The notes beneath the pieces were generated by a model, which was given only the letters and a program-made list of their open reading frames with translations, made no database searches and was not told the DNA's origin. From the NCBI GenBank assembly GCA_030607895.1, contig JAUWJC010000246.1, positions 1-6,574 of the forward strand: 6,574 nt of DNA, in the 5' to 3' direction. Of this stretch, positions 1-6,181 are shown piece after piece. The position numbers and the translations under genes were made by a program. Numbering within the stretch: the first letter of the stretch is position 1; every line of letters starts with the position of its first letter. The DNA is from Pirellulales bacterium. Lineage in GTDB: Bacteria > Planctomycetota > Planctomycetia > Pirellulales > Thermoguttaceae.

Positions 1-2118
1 AAGTGTACGGCGCTGGCCAGGAATTTGTGGTGGAGTTGGCACCCGGAGGTAATCAACCTCTTTCGCGATCTGGACCCGATCCGGTGGCGGCAGTTGGACC
101 ACAACCCAATCGCCCTGTTGTCGGAATTCACACCCGAGCGGCTGGAGACGCGGACGGCCGAGTTGGTTCTCTTCAGCCGCATAAACCACGCCTACCGGCG
201 GCTGAAGGAGTATATGTCGGAAAGCACAACCTGGAGCCGAACACACACCGGCGTGCTGGGGTCCAAGCCGGTCGCCTATTTCTCGTTGGAGTTTGGTGTC
301 CATGAGTCGGTGCCCATCTATTCGGGCGGTTTGGGTGTACTCTCGGGTGACCATATCAAAAGCGCCAGCGGATTGGGCGTGCCACTGGTGGCCATCGGGT
401 TGTTCTACGACCAGGGCTATTTCAAGCAGCACTTGGACATCGAGGGTTACCAAGGGGAGGAATATCTCGATACCAAGGTGGAAAACCTCCCCATGGAGCC
501 CGCCCGAGGACCGGACGGCAAGCCGATCACCATCGAGATACAGACGCGAACCGGCCCACTTCTGGCCAAGGTGTGGCTGATGCGCGTTGGCCGCGTCAAC
601 CTCTACTTGCTCGACTGCGACGTCGGGGGCAACAACCCGGAAGACCGCGAACTGACCTCCCGGCTCTACGGCGGCGATAACCGCACGCGAATTCGGCAGG
701 AACTGGTCTGCGGGGTTGGGGGCATGCGGGCGTTGGCGGCGTTGGGTATTACTCCCGGCGTGTACCACCTGAACGAAGGGCATAACGCCTTTGCCACGCT
801 CGAGGCGATCCGGGAGCGGATGGCAAATGACGGAATGAGCTTTGACGAGGCTTTGCGTGACGTGGCTCAGCATACGGTCTTCACCACCCTCACCCCCGTT
901 CCCGCCGGACACGACCGCTTCGACAAGGCACTGATTGAGGAGCACCTGGGGCCACTGCGAGACGAACTGGGGATCTCCGAGGACCAGTTGATGGGGCTTG
1001 GCCGCGTCGAGCCGCAAAACGAGCAGGAAACCTTCTGCATGACGGTTCTGGGTCTGAAGCTCTCGCGCCGGGCGAATGCCGTCAGTAACCTGCACGGTCA
1101 CGTCACGCGGCGGATGTGGGCCCCACTGTGGCCCTGGCGAGTCGAGGAGGAAATCCCCATCGGCCATATCACCAACGGCGTACACATCTCCAGTTGGCTC
1201 GCCTACCAGATGCAACAACTTTACGACCGGCATTTCCCGGCCGATTGGGACAGCCGCATGGGGGAACCGGAAGTCTGGCAAGGCATCCACGACGTCGACC
1301 CGGGCGAACTGTGGGAAACCCACCATACCCTGAAGAACCTGCTGTTGGCGTTTGTCCGCCGTCGGGTAAGCCGTCAGTGCCGTCGTCGGGGAGAAAGCGA
1401 CGAGGCGGTCGAGGCTGCTCGAAACATGCTCGACCCCAACGTCCTTACCATCGGGTTCGGACGGCGGTTCGCCACTTACAAGCGAGCGGACCTTATCCTT
1501 ACCGACATGGAACGTCTGGCCGGCATGATCAACGATCCCGACCGGCCGCTGCAACTTATCTTTGCCGGCAAGGCCCATCCGGCCGATGAGCCCGGCAAAC
1601 AATTGATCAAGAAGATCGCCAACCTGCGGCACGATCCCCGCTTCGCCGGTCGGATTGCCTTCGTGGAAGACTACGACATCAACGTCTGCCGGCACCTGAT
1701 CCAGGGCGTGGACGTTTGGCTGAACAATCCCCGCCGACCTCTGGAGGCCTCCGGCACCAGTGGTCAGAAGGCAGTGCTCAACGGGGCGCTGAACCTCTCG
1801 GCGCTGGACGGCTGGTGGGCCGAAGCTTACGATGGGCACAATGGATTCGCCATCGGGTGCGGTACGCATCATGCCGACCAGCGAATTACCGACGCCCGCG
1901 ATACCGCCAGCCTCTATCGCACACTCGAAGAGGAAATAATTCCGCTCTACTACGAGCGCGACATCGACGGCCTGCCGTGCCGGTGGATCGAGCGGATGAT
2001 GAACTCCATCTGCTCGCTGGCCTGGCGGTTCAGTGCCCACCGCATGGTGGCCGACTACGTGCTCCGCGGTTACCTGCCGGCAGCCGGTGGCCTGAGTTGC
2101 CACATGGAATTCGACTAG
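1..2118 (+). CDS. glgP: Alpha-glucan (glycogen) phosphorylase, GT35, DUF3417-type; 5' end cut by window
   Basis: Cytoplasmic enzyme that releases glucose 1-phosphate from the non-reducing ends of storage alpha-1,4-glucan, using pyridoxal phosphate. The frame is open from base 1 and reads ALARNLWWSWHPE, the usual beginning of the DUF3417 N-terminal domain. The real start therefore lies a little upstream, and the TTG at 25 is internal. Seen in order (residue 1 = bases 1-3): YFSLEFGVHES and SGGLGVLSGDH near the N-terminus, YGGDNRTRIRQE (about 223), YHLNEGHNAF (255), TPVPAGHDRF (298), PIGHITNGVH, GFGRRFATYKRA, IFAGKAHPADEPGK, VEDYDINV and NNPRRPLEASGTSGQK, whose Lys590 should be the PLP lysine. 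705 codons are present, ending at TAG. This resembles a short family form without the C-terminal extension of the 820-860 residue versions. Oddity: Leu297 (889-891) replaces the expected active-site His of TTHTPVPAG. Family assignment is very secure; full activity is not. Confidence 0.95.
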   Translation, partial: KCTALARNLWWSWHPEVINLFRDLDPIRWRQLDHNPIALLSEFTPERLETRTAELVLFSRINHAYRRLKEYMSESTTWSRTHTGVLGSKPVAYFSLEFGVHESVPIYSGGLGVLSGDHIKSASGLGVPLVAIGLFYDQGYFKQHLDIEGYQGEEYLDTKVENLPMEPARGPDGKPITIEIQTRTGPLLAKVWLMRVGRVNLYLLDCDVGGNNPEDRELTSRLYGGDNRTRIRQELVCGVGGMRALAALGITPGVYHLNEGHNAFATLEAIRERMANDGMSFDEALRDVAQHTVFTTLTPVPAGHDRFDKALIEEHLGPLRDELGISEDQLMGLGRVEPQNEQETFCMTVLGLKLSRRANAVSNLHGHVTRRMWAPLWPWRVEEEIPIGHITNGVHISSWLAYQMQQLYDRHFPADWDSRMGEPEVWQGIHDVDPGELWETHHTLKNLLLAFVRRRVSRQCRRRGESDEAVEAARNMLDPNVLTIGFGRRFATYKRADLILTDMERLAGMINDPDRPLQLIFAGKAHPADEPGKQLIKKIANLRHDPRFAGRIAFVEDYDINVCRHLIQGVDVWLNNPRRPLEASGTSGQKAVLNGALNLSALDGWWAEAYDGHNGFAIGCGTHHADQRITDARDTASLYRTLEEEIIPLYYERDIDGLPCRWIERMMNSICSLAWRFSAHRMVADYVLRGYLPAAGGLSCHMEFD

Positions 2119-2127
2119 CCCTAAGTC

Positions 2128-2140
2128 GGAAGGCGGAAGG
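2128..2140 (+). repeat. Left GGAAGG-type inverted repeat arm
   Basis: GGAAGGCGGAAGG starts 9 bases after the glgP stop codon. It is itself an imperfect tandem (GGAAGGC/GGAAGG) and matches the reverse complement of 2537-2549 exactly. Confidence 0.75.
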
Positions 2141-2146
2141 ATTTTT

Positions 2147-2154
2147 GGAGGTGA
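2147..2154 (+). promoter_or_regulatory. Ribosome binding site fixing the four-helix-bundle start at 2161
   Basis: GGAGGTGA ends 6 bases before ATG 2161, ideal spacing. It directly abuts the in-frame GTG at 2155, which rules that codon out as the start. Part of this site (2150-2154) falls in the 7-base inner repeat that can pair with 2530-2536, so folding of the unit could limit its translation. That regulatory point is inferred. Confidence 0.7.
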
Positions 2155-2160
2155 GTGGTT

Positions 2161-2526
2161 ATGAAGGGACAGGAGTTGCGCGAGCGGACGAAGCAGTTTG
2201 CATTGCGCATCATCAAGATGTACTGTAGTCTTCCGAAGTCCACCGAGGCACAAGTGCTGGGTAAGCAGGTTCTTCGCTCGGGAACAGGTGTCGCGGCCAA
2301 TTACCGGGAGGCAAGTCGCGCCCGATCAGACGCGGAGTTGATTTCCAAACTTGGCATTGTGGAACAGGAACTTGACGAGACCGCGCTGTGGTTTGAACTG
2401 CTGATCGAATCGGGCATTGTGTCGCAACCCAAGCTGCACAATCTTCGTCAAGAAGCAGACGAGTTGCTGAAAATCACGGTTACGGCGATAAACACAACAA
2501 AAAAACGTCCATCAAAGAACCGCTAA
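2161..2526 (+). CDS. Four-helix bundle protein (S23 / 23S rRNA intervening-sequence protein family, TIGR02436-like)
   Basis: A 121-residue protein, normal length for this family of small cytoplasmic helical proteins, related in fold to the Avd accessory protein of diversity-generating retroelements. Its biochemical role is not established. Visible family hallmarks: an N-terminal helix (ELRERTKQFALRIIKMYCSLP), the central signature LRSGTGVAANYREASRARSDAE (conserved R, SG, ANYREA, RA), then SKLGIVEQELDETALWFELLIESG (conserved KLGI, E..E, ETxxWxELL). A last helix and a basic tail (KKRPSKNR) follow. The start is set by GGAGGTGA 6 bases upstream. It has no partner genes; instead it sits inside inverted repeats between glgP and a DUF1559 remnant. 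Its codon use looks less GC-rich than its neighbours, consistent with an acquired unit. It is not embedded in rRNA here, so the usual IVS context does not apply. Confidence 0.88.
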   Translation: MKGQELRERTKQFALRIIKMYCSLPKSTEAQVLGKQVLRSGTGVAANYREASRARSDAELISKLGIVEQELDETALWFELLIESGIVSQPKLHNLRQEADELLKITVTAINTTKKRPSKNR

Positions 2527-2536
2527 ACAACTCACC

Positions 2537-2562
2537 CCTTCCGCCTTCCCCCTTCCGCCTTC
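2537..2562 (+). repeat. Right CCTTCC-type inverted repeat, two tandem copies
   Basis: CCTTCCGCCTTCC (2537-2549) and CCTTCCGCCTTC (2551-2562) are two direct copies separated by one C. Both are reverse complements of the left arm at 2128-2140; the first is exact over 13 bases and the second over 12. They begin 10 bases after the stop of the four-helix-bundle gene, and the DUF1559 remnant starts just beyond them. Confidence 0.75.
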
Positions 2563-2565
2563 ACC

Positions 2566-2742
2566 AAGGGTGAGAACGACGGCAGCCACGTCCACGATGA
2601 GCACTTCTGGAGCTATCACCCCGGCGGCGGTCTTTTCCTCATGGGCGACGGCAGCGTGCGATTTCTCAGCTACAACATCGCCTTCGACACCTACAAATGG
2701 CTCGCCACTCGCGACGGCGGCGAAGTTGTTGGACCTTACTAG
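2566..2742 (+). pseudogene. C-terminal remnant of a DUF1559 (prepilin-like, H-X9-DG motif) protein
   Basis: The frame reads KGENDGSHVHDEHFWSYHPGGGLFLMGDGSVRF in overlapping pieces, then LSYNIAFDTYKWLATRDGGEVVGPY and TAG at 2740-2742. The HPGG-x6-DGSVRFL block and the closing LATRxGGEVV are the standard end of planctomycete DUF1559 proteins, which are type II-secretion/pilin-like surface proteins usually of about 300-400 residues. Only about 58 residues remain. No start codon with a ribosome binding site and no N-terminal prepilin helix lie upstream, because the frame runs straight into the CCTTCC repeats and the stop of the four-helix-bundle gene. The conserved residues look intact, so the truncation may be fairly recent. 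The lost N-terminal part is not elsewhere in this window. Confidence 0.85.
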
Positions 2743-2810
2743 CCCGCCGAGAAACCGAGACGTGACATGACGGCCAATTCCATCGAGCGCAGTCGGTGGG
2801 CTTTGCGGTG

Positions 2811-2839
2811 TTGCTAAGGTTTGGGTGGTGCCCTAGAAT
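2811..2839 (+). promoter_or_regulatory. Candidate sigma70-type promoter for the TIGR03790-family gene
   Basis: TTGCTA at 2811-2816 (4 of 6 to TTGACA) and TAGAAT at 2834-2839 (5 of 6 to TATAAT) are separated by 17 bases. This would start transcription near 2846, about 50 bases before the ATG at 2896. It is the only convincing pair I see in the 2743-2895 gap. Bases 2743-2810 hold nothing else recognisable. Confidence 0.5.
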
Positions 2840-2840
2840 G

Positions 2841-2873
2841 ACTGGTTGTCTCTGCCTTGGCCACACAACCGGT
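2841..2873 (+). promoter_or_regulatory. Inverted repeat overlapping the predicted transcription start (operator or leader hairpin)
   Basis: ACTGGTTGT (2841-2849) and ACAACCGGT (2865-2873) pair over 9 positions, eight Watson-Crick and one G-U, around a 15-base loop. There is no T-run after it, so it is not a normal terminator. It starts just past the candidate -10 box, so it could be a repressor site rather than an RNA hairpin; the predicted transcript start would cut into the left arm. Chance is possible for a repeat of this length. Confidence 0.3.
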
Positions 2874-2895
2874 TTGTTAATCGGAGAGAAATCCC

Positions 2896-4581
2896 ATGCG
2901 TTGGCTTCTGGTTTTCGCGTTTACTTTGTCGGCGACGATGACAGCCCGGGCGGAACTGACGCCCGAGGGCGTGGCTATCGTTGCCATGGCCACCAGCAGC
3001 GAGTCGCGCAAGCTGGCCGAGCACTACGCCAAGGCACGGGGAATTCCCAAAGGACAGATATTGCTGCTGGACGGAAAGCCGGTGCAAACACTCAGCCGGT
3101 CGGCTTGGGAGACGGGAGTCCGGCCGGCGGTGCGCCGTTGGCTTTCGCAGGGGAACCGCCGCGAGAAGATTCGCTGCCTGGTTACCTGCTGGGACGTGCC
3201 GTTGAAGATCGACCGCCGCGCGGCCGACTCACCCGAGGTTGTGGCCAGGAATGAGGCCTTGGCCGATGCGCGCACCAATCACGTGGACCAGCTTGTCAAG
3301 TTGATCGGAATGCTCGAGGCGTTGGGGCGGTCGGAAAAACCGTCGGCGGGCGAGTCGCTGGCCGCCGACGCGTCGCTGAAGGAGATTTCCGGCAAACTCG
3401 ATGCGGCGCTTAAGGGTGCCCAACGACGGATTCAGGACCTGGGGTCGGAGGAGGAGAAGAAGAAGGCCGGCGCGGTGTTCGAAAGGCTCTTCCTGGCAGC
3501 CGGCGGCAGCAGCGCGCTTCTGCGGCTGGCGGCCGGGCGGTTGAAAGCGAAGCAAATCACACCCGAGCAGTCCACCCGACTGGCGCTGCTTCAAGGCCGA
3601 CTTCAAGGACTTCGGAAGGGACTCCAGGCCCTCGGCGGCCTGCCCGATAGCGTCGCCCGAGACGTGCAAATCCTTAACCTTTTTCAATCGCCCAACGGCC
3701 TGATCGGCGCTACGCAATGGATCGATCAGCAACGGCAATTGCTCGGGAAGAACGAGACCTATTCGAGCTTCGACAGCGAGTTGTCGCTTATCTGGTGGCC
3801 CGACTATCCGTTGTTCCGCTGGCAGCCCAACCCGCTGCACTATCGGTTCGACGCCATCCCTTCAAAGCGTCGCACGATGATGGTTTCGCGGCTGGCCGCC
3901 CCCACCTTGGAGTTGGCCATGGGGTTGGTCGCCACGGCGATTGCCACCGAGAAGACACACCTTTCCGGCAAGGTGTATCTCGACGCCCGGGGAATGAAGC
4001 CGGATGCCAAGCGGGACAAACCGGGTTCGTACGGCCAGTACGACCAATCGCTTCGCGAACTGGCCGAGCGGCTGAAAAGCCACACCAAGTTGGAAGTCGT
4101 GCTCAACGACGAAGCCAAGCTGTTTGGGGCGGGCGAGTGCCCCGACGCCGCCTTGTACTGCGGCTGGTATTCGCTGGCGAAATATGTCGACGCTTTCGAC
4201 TGGAAGCCCGGCTCGATCGGGTACCACCTAGCCAGCAGCGAGGCATCCGTGCTGCGCAAGCCCGGCGCGAAGGTCTGGTGCAACGCCATGCTCGAAGACG
4301 GCGTCTGCGCTACGTTGGGACCGGTCTTCGAGCCCTATCTGTCGTCGTTCCCTCTGCCCGACGATTTCTTCTCGCTCCTACTGACCGGCCGTTACACACT
4401 GGCCGAGGTCTACTATCGCACCAAGCCGTTCAACTCCTGGGTGATGGTTCTGGTGGGCGATCCGCTCTACAACCCCTTCAAGAGTCACCCGCTGCTGAGC
4501 AAAGACGACCTGCCGGACCGAATGAATCCGAAAACCGCCCAGCGCCACGCTGCCGACAAACAACCCACGGAGAACCGCTGA
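2896..4581 (+). CDS. TIGR03790-family exported protein of unknown function, with large helical insert
   Basis: A 561-residue protein. ATG 2896 is preceded by GGAGAG (2883-2888) at 7 bases and begins a clear signal peptide (residues 1-19, ending ARA before ELTPEG), so it is exported to the periplasm or surface. The first family block is GVAIVAMATSSESRKLAEHYAKARGIP, followed by RCLVTCWDVPLKI (about 93-105). Where family members normally pass quickly to the SxDSEL block, this one has about 180 residues (106-288) rich in Lys, Glu, Ala and Leu, probably helical or coiled coil. It resumes at YSSFDSELSLIWW (289 on), then MVSRLAAPTLELA, GKVYLDARG, YCGWYSL (421-427), a GYHLASSEA block, EDGVCATLGPVFEPY (467-481) and VGDPLYNPF (520-528). 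The family's function is unknown. The C-terminal pattern loosely recalls gingipain-like (clan CD) folds, but I cannot assign catalytic residues. The gene appears to stand alone behind its own promoter. Confidence 0.85.
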   Translation: MRWLLVFAFTLSATMTARAELTPEGVAIVAMATSSESRKLAEHYAKARGIPKGQILLLDGKPVQTLSRSAWETGVRPAVRRWLSQGNRREKIRCLVTCWDVPLKIDRRAADSPEVVARNEALADARTNHVDQLVKLIGMLEALGRSEKPSAGESLAADASLKEISGKLDAALKGAQRRIQDLGSEEEKKKAGAVFERLFLAAGGSSALLRLAAGRLKAKQITPEQSTRLALLQGRLQGLRKGLQALGGLPDSVARDVQILNLFQSPNGLIGATQWIDQQRQLLGKNETYSSFDSELSLIWWPDYPLFRWQPNPLHYRFDAIPSKRRTMMVSRLAAPTLELAMGLVATAIATEKTHLSGKVYLDARGMKPDAKRDKPGSYGQYDQSLRELAERLKSHTKLEVVLNDEAKLFGAGECPDAALYCGWYSLAKYVDAFDWKPGSIGYHLASSEASVLRKPGAKVWCNAMLEDGVCATLGPVFEPYLSSFPLPDDFFSLLLTGRYTLAEVYYRTKPFNSWVMVLVGDPLYNPFKSHPLLSKDDLPDRMNPKTAQRHAADKQPTENR

Positions 4582-4630
4582 CCATTGGCGGGTTTCAACT
4601 TCCGGACGGTCCTGAATTCGATCTTTTCAC

Positions 4631-4647
4631 GGCAGAATGAATCTGCC
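4631..4647 (+). other. Small perfect hairpin in the gap before the channel gene
   Basis: GGCAGA (4631-4636) and TCTGCC (4642-4647) form a 6-pair stem with loop ATGAA. Neither side has a T-tract, so it is not a convincing terminator. Apart from this hairpin and the ribosome binding site, the 109-base gap between the two genes shows no clear promoter. Confidence 0.25.
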
Positions 4648-4678
4648 ACACTGGGCATCAGACCCAACCCCTTCGAGC

Positions 4679-4683
4679 GGAGG
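4679..4683 (+). promoter_or_regulatory. Ribosome binding site that decides the channel start
   Basis: GGAGG lies 7 bases before ATG 4691 and 4 bases before the adjacent ATG 4688. The upstream in-frame ATG at 4637 has no such site and would put a polar stretch ahead of the signal peptide. The start is therefore 4691, or 4688 with one extra Met. Confidence 0.75.
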
Positions 4684-4690
4684 AACAATG

Positions 4691-6100
4691 ATGAGGCGCG
4701 CCTACTTCCCGATGTTGTTGTTGGTGCTTGTTTTCTCCGGTGGCGGGTTCGTTTTAGCTCAGAGCGACGGACCGGCGACCGAACCGGCCGTTGACGCAGA
4801 TGCCGTCGCCGATGCCGAACTACCCGGCGGCCTGGGCAAAACCCGCGACCTCTTTCCCGACTGGTTAACCCGGACCGCCCTGCTGTTGCCCCACTACCAG
4901 TGGATCTGCCTGGTGGTGGTGATTTTCCTGGGTTTGGTGGCCGACCGGATCATCCGGTTCCTCCTCGATCGGCTGACGCTCGGTTGGCTGAGACTGGCCC
5001 GAATGGACGTGGACCTTCGGGCAGAACAAGGAGTATGGAAACCGGTTGGGTTGCTGGCGATGGCACTGGTTTGGTACGGCGGAATGACCCTGATCGGGCT
5101 GCCGGCACAGGTACTCGATGTCTTGCTGGTGGCGGTCCGCTTGTTTGCCGTTGTGTCGGCAATTTGGACCGCCTTCCGCCTGATCGATCTGCTGGCCAAC
5201 TATCTGTTGCGCAAAGCCGAGGGCACCGAGACCCGGTTCGATGACTTGCTCATCCCACTCGTCTCGCGAACACTGAAGATACTATGTGCGTGCATAGGGC
5301 TTCTGATGTTTGCCGAGATGTTGCACCTGCCGATCAAAGGGCTGTTGGGTGGCTTGGGGATCGGCGGCCTGGCGGTGGCCTTCGCCGCAAAGGATACGCT
5401 GGGTAACTTGCTCGGCTCGGTTACCGTGCTGGTCGATCGGCCGTTCGAGATCGGCGACTGGATAAGAACCGACGAAGTCGAGGGCACCGTCGAGATGGTC
5501 GGAATGCGGAGCACCCGCGTGCGAACCTTCTACAACTCGCTGGTCACCGTGCCAACCAGCGTTCTGGTTACCGCCGTGGTCGACAACATGGGCCGGCGCC
5601 GTTACCGGCGGATCAAAACAATGCTCGGCCTCCAATACGACACCTCGCCCGAACAAATCGAGGCCTTTTGCGAGGGCATCCGCGAACTGATTCGCCGGCA
5701 TCCGTATACCCGGAAGGACTACTACCACGTTTACTTCAACAAGTTCACCAACAGCTCGCTGGAAGTGCTGCTGTACTGTTTCATCGAATGTCCCGATTGG
5801 GCCATGGAACTGCGCGAGCGGCATCGGCTGTTCGTCGACATTCTGAAGTTGGCCGACGGATTGGGTGTCGCTTTCGCCTTCCCTACTCGAACCGTCCACC
5901 TGCATCACGAAGACGCCTCCGGGACCCAACCCATGCCGTTGGAACTGGGCGAGCCGATTGCCGCCGGGCGTCGCCTGGCCGGCGGCATTGCCGGCCCGTT
6001 GCTCTCGGCCGAAGAACGGCCGGGAACCATCGAATTTGTTGATCCGCACGAAGATATCGAACCGATCGAAAGCCCGCAGGACGAAGACAACGGGAAGTGA
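4691..6100 (+). CDS. MscS-family small-conductance mechanosensitive channel
   Basis: A 469-residue inner-membrane channel expected to open under membrane tension and release solutes during hypo-osmotic shock. It begins with a signal-peptide-like segment (MRRAYF..LLLVLVFSGG..VLAQS, 1-25), then an acidic Ala/Asp-rich spacer. Hydrophobic helices follow at about 71-90, 119-138, 144-163 and 190-210. The pore-lining helix is GLLGGLGIGGLAVAFAAKDT (217-236, Gly/Ala-rich, as TM3 of MscS), continuing LGNLLGSVTVLVDRPFEIGDWI, the standard start of the cytoplasmic beta domain. RSTRVRTFYNSLVTVPTS matches the family RTxxNxLVxxPNS motif, with Thr in place of Asn. The alpha/beta domain ends near TRTVHLHHED, and an acidic tail of about 60 residues follows (DPHEDIEPIESPQDEDNGK). 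It has two or so more membrane helices than E. coli MscS. It is convergent with the flavoprotein gene and ends 21 bases before the palindrome. Confidence 0.93.
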   Translation: MRRAYFPMLLLVLVFSGGGFVLAQSDGPATEPAVDADAVADAELPGGLGKTRDLFPDWLTRTALLLPHYQWICLVVVIFLGLVADRIIRFLLDRLTLGWLRLARMDVDLRAEQGVWKPVGLLAMALVWYGGMTLIGLPAQVLDVLLVAVRLFAVVSAIWTAFRLIDLLANYLLRKAEGTETRFDDLLIPLVSRTLKILCACIGLLMFAEMLHLPIKGLLGGLGIGGLAVAFAAKDTLGNLLGSVTVLVDRPFEIGDWIRTDEVEGTVEMVGMRSTRVRTFYNSLVTVPTSVLVTAVVDNMGRRRYRRIKTMLGLQYDTSPEQIEAFCEGIRELIRRHPYTRKDYYHVYFNKFTNSSLEVLLYCFIECPDWAMELRERHRLFVDILKLADGLGVAFAFPTRTVHLHHEDASGTQPMPLELGEPIAAGRRLAGGIAGPLLSAEERPGTIEFVDPHEDIEPIESPQDEDNGK

Positions 6101-6117
6101 GCGGAACTCAGTCAAGC

Positions 6118-6181
6118 AAAAACGCCCGGTGGTTGAGCACAGCGAAACCCCGGGGTTTCGCTGCGCGCAACCACCGGGCGT
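6118..6181 (-). terminator. 60-base near-perfect palindrome, intrinsic terminator for the minus strand and possibly both strands
   Basis: Bases 6122-6181 read as a palindrome centred at 6151/6152. 28 of 30 positions pair; the exceptions are 6136/6167 and 6139/6164. The outer 14 pairs (6122-6135 with 6168-6181, CGCCCGGTGGTTG/CAACCACCGGGCG) and inner 12 (6140-6151 with 6152-6163) are perfect, and the real loop would be about 4 bases. On the minus strand it is followed by GTTTTTGCTT (complement of 6114-6122), a good intrinsic terminator. On the plus strand the follow-on TCTGTTTCGTT is only moderately T-rich, giving a weaker stop for the channel gene. It is much longer than an ordinary terminator and may belong to a dispersed palindromic repeat family. 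Confidence 0.75.

Larger units (their letters stand above)
2128..2562 (+). mobile_element. Candidate intervening-sequence-like unit: four-helix-bundle gene enclosed by inverted repeats
   Basis: A 13-base arm GGAAGGCGGAAGG (2128-2140) has an exact reverse complement at 2537-2549 and a 12-base second copy at 2551-2562. A further 7 bases, GGTGAGT (2150-2156), pair with ACTCACC (2530-2536), which lies directly inside the right arm. Transcribed, the ends could form a stem of 13 plus 7 pairs with a 9-base bulge, enclosing the whole ORF. This is the architecture of the 23S rRNA intervening sequences that carry genes of this protein family, but here it sits between protein genes. The base composition inside is less GC-rich than its neighbours, most visibly in the 3' half of the ORF. 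The right end touches a truncated DUF1559 gene. No transposase is present, so mobility is an inference; dispersed repeats acting as recombination sites are an alternative. Confidence 0.42.

Noticed and set aside
2155..2160. GTG start two codons before ATG 2161
   Set aside because: The ribosome binding site ends at 2154, leaving no spacing; ATG 2161 fits.
1716..2228. Plus-strand frame bridging the glgP end and the four-helix-bundle gene
   Set aside because: Its Arg/Pro-rich translation overlaps conserved GlgP motifs in the true frame, and it has no family resemblance.
2128..2562. Diversity-generating retroelement, because the four-helix-bundle protein resembles Avd
   Set aside because: There is no reverse transcriptase, template/variable repeat pair or C-type lectin target in the window. 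The SGTGVAANYREA signature fits the S23/IVS family.
3229..3840. 203-codon minus-strand open frame opposite the helical insert
   Set aside because: It is antisense of the Leu/Glu/Lys-rich insert, giving a Gln/Leu/Arg-rich shadow with no ribosome binding site or motif.
3717..4640. 307-codon plus-strand open frame inside the TIGR03790 gene
   Set aside because: It is a shadow frame: Arg-rich, no family motifs, and fully overlapping a well-supported gene in another frame.
4637..4690. Upstream ATG for the channel gene
   Set aside because: It lies in the loop of a small hairpin, has no ribosome binding site, and would bury the signal peptide behind polar residues.
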